This document shows positions 6,538 to 10,004 of a stretch of DNA of 10,004 nt, one piece after another (the stretch's first letter is position 1; every line of letters starts with the position of its first letter). Both the position numbers and the translations under genes were made by a program. Location of the stretch: NCBI GenBank assembly GCA_023421135.1, contig JAEZUG010000066.1:1-10004 (forward strand). The letters are read 5' to 3'. The notes below the pieces were generated by a model. The model had not been told where the DNA came from. It searched no databases and was given only the letters and a program-made list of their open reading frames with translations. This stretch comes from Candidatus Cloacimonadota bacterium (GTDB lineage: Bacteria; Cloacimonadota; Cloacimonadia; Cloacimonadales; Cloacimonadaceae).

Positions 6538-7078
6538 TGTTCCCAATGCCCTCACGCTTTTCCGCGTGATCCTGATCCCGGTTTTTGCCTGGCAGATCTA
6601 CGCTCAACCCTATTTCAACAGCATTTGGCTGGCTCTGATCATCTTTTGCGTGGCGTCCTTCACCGATTATCTGGACGGTGCCCTGGCACGTAAATACAAT
6701 ATTGTAAGCAACTTTGGCAAGATCATGGACCCCCTGGCAGATAAACTGCTGGTGCTCACCGCCCTGGCCTCGCTCTGTCTGTTGGAGCCCTTCCGCCTGA
6801 GCTGGATCATCTTCGGCATCATCCTGATCCGCGAAGTTCTGATCACCATCCTCCGGGAAGTCTATAAGAAGCGCGGCATCATCGTGGCGGCTGATAAACT
6901 GGGCAAGATCAAGACCGTGATGCAGATGCTGGGCTTGATCGCCGCCTTCTGTTTCTGGGGTGCAAACTACACTCCCACAAGTGTTAAATTAGCCATCTCC
7001 ATCTGGTTTTGGCTGGTTGCCGCCATCACTGTGATAAGCGGTGCCAATTACATTTTTCCCAAGCCTGATAAGAGGTAG
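6527..7078 (+). CDS. pgsA: CDP-diacylglycerol--glycerol-3-phosphate 3-phosphatidyltransferase
   Basis: Inner-membrane enzyme making phosphatidylglycerophosphate, the committed step to phosphatidylglycerol and cardiolipin. The 183-residue protein is hydrophobic and opens with NVPNALTLFRVILIP, typical of PgsA. It contains the complete CDP-alcohol phosphatidyltransferase signature: D47, D50-G51, A54-R55, G64, D68 and D72. ATG 6527 has GAGGGG about six bases upstream and overlaps the preceding gene by 11 bases. A longer in-frame version from TTG 6494 lacks a good ribosome site and would add a non-homologous leader. Confidence 0.94.
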   Translation: MNPNVPNALTLFRVILIPVFAWQIYAQPYFNSIWLALIIFCVASFTDYLDGALARKYNIVSNFGKIMDPLADKLLVLTALASLCLLEPFRLSWIIFGIILIREVLITILREVYKKRGIIVAADKLGKIKTVMQMLGLIAAFCFWGANYTPTSVKLAISIWFWLVAAITVISGANYIFPKPDKR

Positions 7079-7080
7079 AA

Positions 7081-8151
7081 ATGAAAAGATTCTTTCTGGC
7101 CCTCGCGCTAATCACGCTACTGGCCCTGCTGAGTTCCTGCAAAGGCAGCAAGGTGAGCAGCGAACGTTACACCGCCTACGACAATATCCTGGATTATGCC
7201 AAACCCCTGGCATTTGGAGAGGATAACGATATCTACGTCTTCTGCGGAGAACAAAACTGGCGTAGCCTCGAGCCCATTCTGCGCTCCAGCCTGGAACGCA
7301 CCGTGGGCTTGGTTTACAACGAGCAATACTTCCGCCTGATCCCTGTGGAACTCGATAAACTGGGCGAGATGCTGCCCTATAAAAACCTGATCTTTGCCGG
7401 AGACCTGAAATCCTCGGATGAAGTCTCCCAGCACATGCGCCGCTCTCTGACCCCAGCTCATCTGGAACAGGTGCAACAGACAGGGGGACAGCTCTTTGTG
7501 GCAAAGAACCACGATTCCCGCGACCAGGTGATCCTCTATCTTTTGGGAACGGAGCCAGAGCAGCTCTTCCGCGTCACCAATCTCCAGAGCTCCAACATCT
7601 TCCGCATCATGCTGGAACGCTATAGTCAACGCCTGGCCTACCAAGCTTTCCGCGGCAAAGTGATCGGAGAAGACTTCTGGAAGAACTTTCCCTTCAGCCT
7701 GAAGGTGCCGGATACTTACAGGCTCTATTCCAACGATGCCCCTGCCCGTTTTCTCTCCCTGCTCTACCGTTCCCGCATGGAAAGCCGCGAGATCCCGGAT
7801 AAGTATATCTCCATCTATTATGAACCCATGCAGACAGATTCCGTGGATGGACAGTGGCTTTTGAACAAGCGTAACGAGATCTGGGGCAAGAAGTTTGAAG
7901 GCGATATTGTCCCGGCGGATAAAGTCCGGATGGAACGCTCCTCTTTTGCCGGATTTCAGGGTTGGAAGCTGATTGGCCCCTGGGAAAACCACACTCATCT
8001 GATCGGCGGAGCCTTCCAATCCATGGGCTTTTGGGATGCCCCCACCAAGCGCGCCTACATTGTGGATAACAGCGTCTATTTCCCTGCCGGGGACAAGCTT
8101 TCCATCCTCATGGAACTCTATATGATCTCCTCCACCTTCAAGCTCAAGTAG
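7081..8151 (+). CDS. DUF4837-family lipoprotein
   Basis: A predicted lipoprotein of 356 residues. The signal peptide (KRFF, then a leucine-rich core) ends in lipobox LSSC with C20 as the lipidated cysteine. There is no aspartate right after it, so outer-membrane sorting is plausible if an E. coli-like rule applies. The layout fits the DUF4837 family seen in Bacteroidota: an early strand with W (EQNW, about residue 60), a central FSLKVPDTYRLY, then YYEP, LLNKRNEIWGK, and a C-terminal GGAF/VYFPAGDKLSILMEL segment. Family function is unknown. AGAGG precedes ATG 7081, two bases after the pgsA stop. Expression probably follows the operon. Confidence 0.75.
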   Translation: MKRFFLALALITLLALLSSCKGSKVSSERYTAYDNILDYAKPLAFGEDNDIYVFCGEQNWRSLEPILRSSLERTVGLVYNEQYFRLIPVELDKLGEMLPYKNLIFAGDLKSSDEVSQHMRRSLTPAHLEQVQQTGGQLFVAKNHDSRDQVILYLLGTEPEQLFRVTNLQSSNIFRIMLERYSQRLAYQAFRGKVIGEDFWKNFPFSLKVPDTYRLYSNDAPARFLSLLYRSRMESREIPDKYISIYYEPMQTDSVDGQWLLNKRNEIWGKKFEGDIVPADKVRMERSSFAGFQGWKLIGPWENHTHLIGGAFQSMGFWDAPTKRAYIVDNSVYFPAGDKLSILMELYMISSTFKLK

Positions 8152-8154
8152 TAG

Positions 8155-9867
8155 ATGCGCAAAGCCGGCCTCTTCCTCCTGGTGCTCCTGGTGCTCTCTG
8201 CCTGCAGTTCCAACCGCAGCCTGAAAGTTCCTGAGACTGCCTCGCACCCTTCTCACGCTTCGCTTTTCTATTTTATGGCAGGGGTGATGAACCAGCAATG
8301 GGGCCAGTACAGCCAGGCCGAAGATGCTTTTAACAAAGCCATTACCTACGACTACCGCAGCTATCAGATCCGCCGCTATCGCCTGCTCAATTCCATCTAC
8401 CGCTATATGCTGAACGAGATTGACGCTGCGGGCTTTCAAGAGGCCATGGAGCGCAGCGGGATCCAGCCGGATGAGCTGATCCTGCAAAACCTTTACAACC
8501 TCTATCAGGCCAAAGGGGACAGTCTGGCGGTGGGCAACACCCTCTCTCAATTGGAGAAGGAACATCCCAATGCCAGGATCCATCTGCTGCGCTTTATTTA
8601 TGACTACAGTTACCTGCATACCCTCAATCTGGAGGCGCTGGAACGAAGCTTGAACGCCAATCCTGAACCAGACGTTAAACTCAACCTGGCAAGGATTTAT
8701 GGAGATATAGATCCCAGCGTGGCGTTGAGGCTGGCTCACGAACTCAATGAGAGTGATCCCACGGAGGAATCTCTGGATCTGGAGGAGGAACTGCTTCTCC
8801 TGCAAGACTATTATGAGCCTCTGATTGCCTATTTCCGCAGCCTCGATCCCGCCACTCAGCTAGCCCGGATGCGCCATTTTCTGGATCAAGTGTTTTACAA
8901 TGGCAAAGGCGATCTGCCCTTGGCCATCAGCGAAGACATCATCGCCACCGGTGATTATGAGATGCTGGAAAGCCTGGCGCTATCTGCTCTCTTTTTTGCC
9001 AGCGGAAACATGATGCAAGAGCTGGAAACCGTGATCAATAGAGATCCTGTGGACAGCCTGCAAAGAAACCAGCTCTATAGCCTCTTCATCAGCCGCTCCC
9101 TGCTCTATCCCGATGGCAGAGACCTCAGTCTCTACAGTCATAAGCTCTATAGTTCCCAGCAGATAGAAAGCATCCTCAGCCTCTATCTGATCTCCAAAAA
9201 CACCGATGCCGATTTTATCACCTCGGTAGATAACGATAGCCTCTATCAGAGCTTCTTTGAGGCTTGGGACAGGGCAGTTACTGACCCTCCGCTGCGCAGC
9301 TATCTGGAAAGCTATGGCAGCCTGCTGCGCGAAACGATCTCCGATGCGGACTTTGTGGCTGCCAAAACCCGGCTGGCCCGGACTTTGGTGGAACGCGGCT
9401 TCGGTGGAACAGAGGATTTCCTTCTGCTTTTGGCAGAGATCGATTCCCAAACCCAAACTGCGGCATATCTTGCCCTGCTCCGGCAGGCTCTGGAGCGCAA
9501 TCCCGGAGAAGCCAATTTGCAGAACGCTCTGGGCTACACTTTGATCCTGCAGGGCGAGCTGGAAGAGGGTGCTGCGCTGGTGCTGCAAGCTCTGGATCAG
9601 GAGCCCGAGAGCGCCAGTTATCTGGATAGCTATGCCTGGTATCTGCACCTCAAAGGCGATAATGAGGCAGCCCTGGCAGCCATGCATATCCCTATGCAGC
9701 AAGAGACTATGCCAGCCGAGATTGCCTACCACATTGCCGAAATCCTGCTGGCTCTAGAGAGGAAAGAGGAGGCTCTGGTTTATCTGCGTAAAGCCATGGC
9801 AGTGGAGAATGAAGCGCTCTATCCCCAGAAAGCCGAGGAGCGTCTGCGGGAACTGCTGGATAGATAG
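8155..9867 (+). CDS. TPR-repeat lipoprotein
   Basis: A 570-residue predicted lipoprotein with a short signal peptide and lipobox LSAC (C17). An N-terminal TPR-like pair is seen at about 38-72 (GQYSQAEDAFNKAI), and further helical repeats run through the middle. Clear C-terminal TPRs lie at about 435-565 (LGYTLILQGELEEGAAL, SYAWYLHLKGDNEAAL, LALERKEEALVYLRKAM). The SYLDSYAWYL wording is common in envelope TPR proteins. It probably acts as a periplasm-facing scaffold; no enzyme motif is visible. It starts three bases after the DUF4837 stop with no clear Shine-Dalgarno, so it is likely translationally coupled. Its stop codon lies inside a repeat element. Confidence 0.85.
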   Translation: MRKAGLFLLVLLVLSACSSNRSLKVPETASHPSHASLFYFMAGVMNQQWGQYSQAEDAFNKAITYDYRSYQIRRYRLLNSIYRYMLNEIDAAGFQEAMERSGIQPDELILQNLYNLYQAKGDSLAVGNTLSQLEKEHPNARIHLLRFIYDYSYLHTLNLEALERSLNANPEPDVKLNLARIYGDIDPSVALRLAHELNESDPTEESLDLEEELLLLQDYYEPLIAYFRSLDPATQLARMRHFLDQVFYNGKGDLPLAISEDIIATGDYEMLESLALSALFFASGNMMQELETVINRDPVDSLQRNQLYSLFISRSLLYPDGRDLSLYSHKLYSSQQIESILSLYLISKNTDADFITSVDNDSLYQSFFEAWDRAVTDPPLRSYLESYGSLLRETISDADFVAAKTRLARTLVERGFGGTEDFLLLLAEIDSQTQTAAYLALLRQALERNPGEANLQNALGYTLILQGELEEGAALVLQALDQEPESASYLDSYAWYLHLKGDNEAALAAMHIPMQQETMPAEIAYHIAEILLALERKEEALVYLRKAMAVENEALYPQKAEERLRELLDR

Positions 9868-9904
9868 AACGCTGATCAACCTGATCGACCTGATCAAATA
9901 GAAC
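9858..9904 (-). repeat. Repeat copy B, inverted partner of 45-90
   Basis: Read on the minus strand this is the 45-90 element with a single extra G. It begins within the last codons of the TPR lipoprotein gene, so the TAG stop at 9865-9867 lies in the repeat. It ends where the group II intron begins. The element therefore serves both as gene terminus and as the 3' exon of the intron. Confidence 0.9.
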
Positions 9905-9905
9905 A

Positions 9906-10004
9906 GTAGAGTAGAGGCAGGGGTTTATTCCTGCCCCCCTCATCAAACCGTGCATGCGGTTTTCCCGCACACGGCTTTCCGACAAAGTTCGTCGTATGCA
10001 TTCA
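9906..10004 (-). mobile_element. Group II intron, 3' end (partial)
   Basis: Read on the minus strand, the segment holds a domain V helix (9977-9944) and a domain VI-like hairpin (GGCAGG/CCTGCC stem, 9935-9916), ending in CTCTACTCTAC with the expected terminal AC at 9906. Just upstream, CGAC-GAACTTT-GTCG (about 9994-9980) is probably the base of domain IV. The reverse transcriptase/maturase gene would lie to the right, outside the window. The exact boundary could differ by a base. The intron class is not assigned. Confidence 0.82.
9944..9977 (-). ncRNA. Group II intron domain V
   Basis: This is the 34-nt catalytic hairpin. The lower stem AGCCGTG/CACGGTT contains the catalytic AGC triad with its G-T wobble. 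A two-base TG bulge follows, then the upper stem TGCGG/CCGCA capped by a GAAAA loop. This shape is diagnostic for group II introns. Confidence 0.85.

Noticed and set aside
7117..8805. 562-codon open frame on the minus strand
   Set aside because: It lies antisense to two well-supported lipoprotein genes with lipoboxes and family signatures. Its translation shows no recognisable motif and its length reflects codon bias of the sense strand.
8980..9732. 250-codon minus-strand frame
   Set aside because: It is antisense to the TPR region of the lipoprotein gene and shows no independent coding evidence.

Overview
The window is a gene-dense stretch of a Gram-negative-type bacterial chromosome. Every protein gene reads on the + strand. 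Two lipoproteins with clear lipoboxes, one of the DUF4837 type known mainly from Bacteroidota, a four-helix FtsX-like protein and an EnvC-like M23 peptidase suggest the FCB (Fibrobacteres-Chlorobi-Bacteroidetes) superphylum. The ATCTGTGT/GTTCTATT repeats remind me of environmental genomes such as Cloacimonadota. That placement is an inference and is not proven here.

Layout. Bases 1-300 are a non-coding interspersed-repeat array with an 85-bp period and GTTCTAT at each unit boundary. A 7-bp tandem array and a short hairpin follow (334-388). Next come three tRNA genes, Lys(UUU), Glu(UUC) and Glu(CUC), at 504-758. An M23 peptidase gene overlaps a thiamine pyrophosphokinase gene (817-2350). A promoter-like TTGACA-16-TAGAAT overlaps the thiN stop and leads into a structured 5' leader of about 110 nt. 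From 2491 to 9867 a tight, probably single operon runs xseB, ispA, dut, nadA, a trmN6-like methyltransferase, an ftsX-like gene, pgsA, a DUF4837 lipoprotein and a TPR lipoprotein. Most junctions overlap or have gaps of 20 bp or less. At the right edge, a reverse-strand copy of one left-end repeat unit contains the last stop codon. The 3' end of a group II intron on the minus strand abuts that copy, and the rest of the intron lies beyond the window.

Functionally the operon mixes housekeeping jobs: DNA repair (XseB), isoprenoid chain synthesis (IspA), nucleotide-pool sanitation (Dut), NAD synthesis (NadA), tRNA modification and phospholipid synthesis (PgsA). Its distal half is envelope-related (FtsX-like, PgsA, two lipoproteins). 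The M23 peptidase upstream could be the partner of the FtsX-like protein, but they are not adjacent and no ftsE is present.

I see no defence system, CRISPR array or novel enzyme cluster. The most unusual signals are the repeat family with an intron sitting in one copy, a possible H-type pseudoknot at the start of the xseB operon transcript, a 9-bp inverted repeat framing the tRNA promoter region, and a methyltransferase gene that seems to start at a CTG codon. I found no convincing rho-independent terminator.
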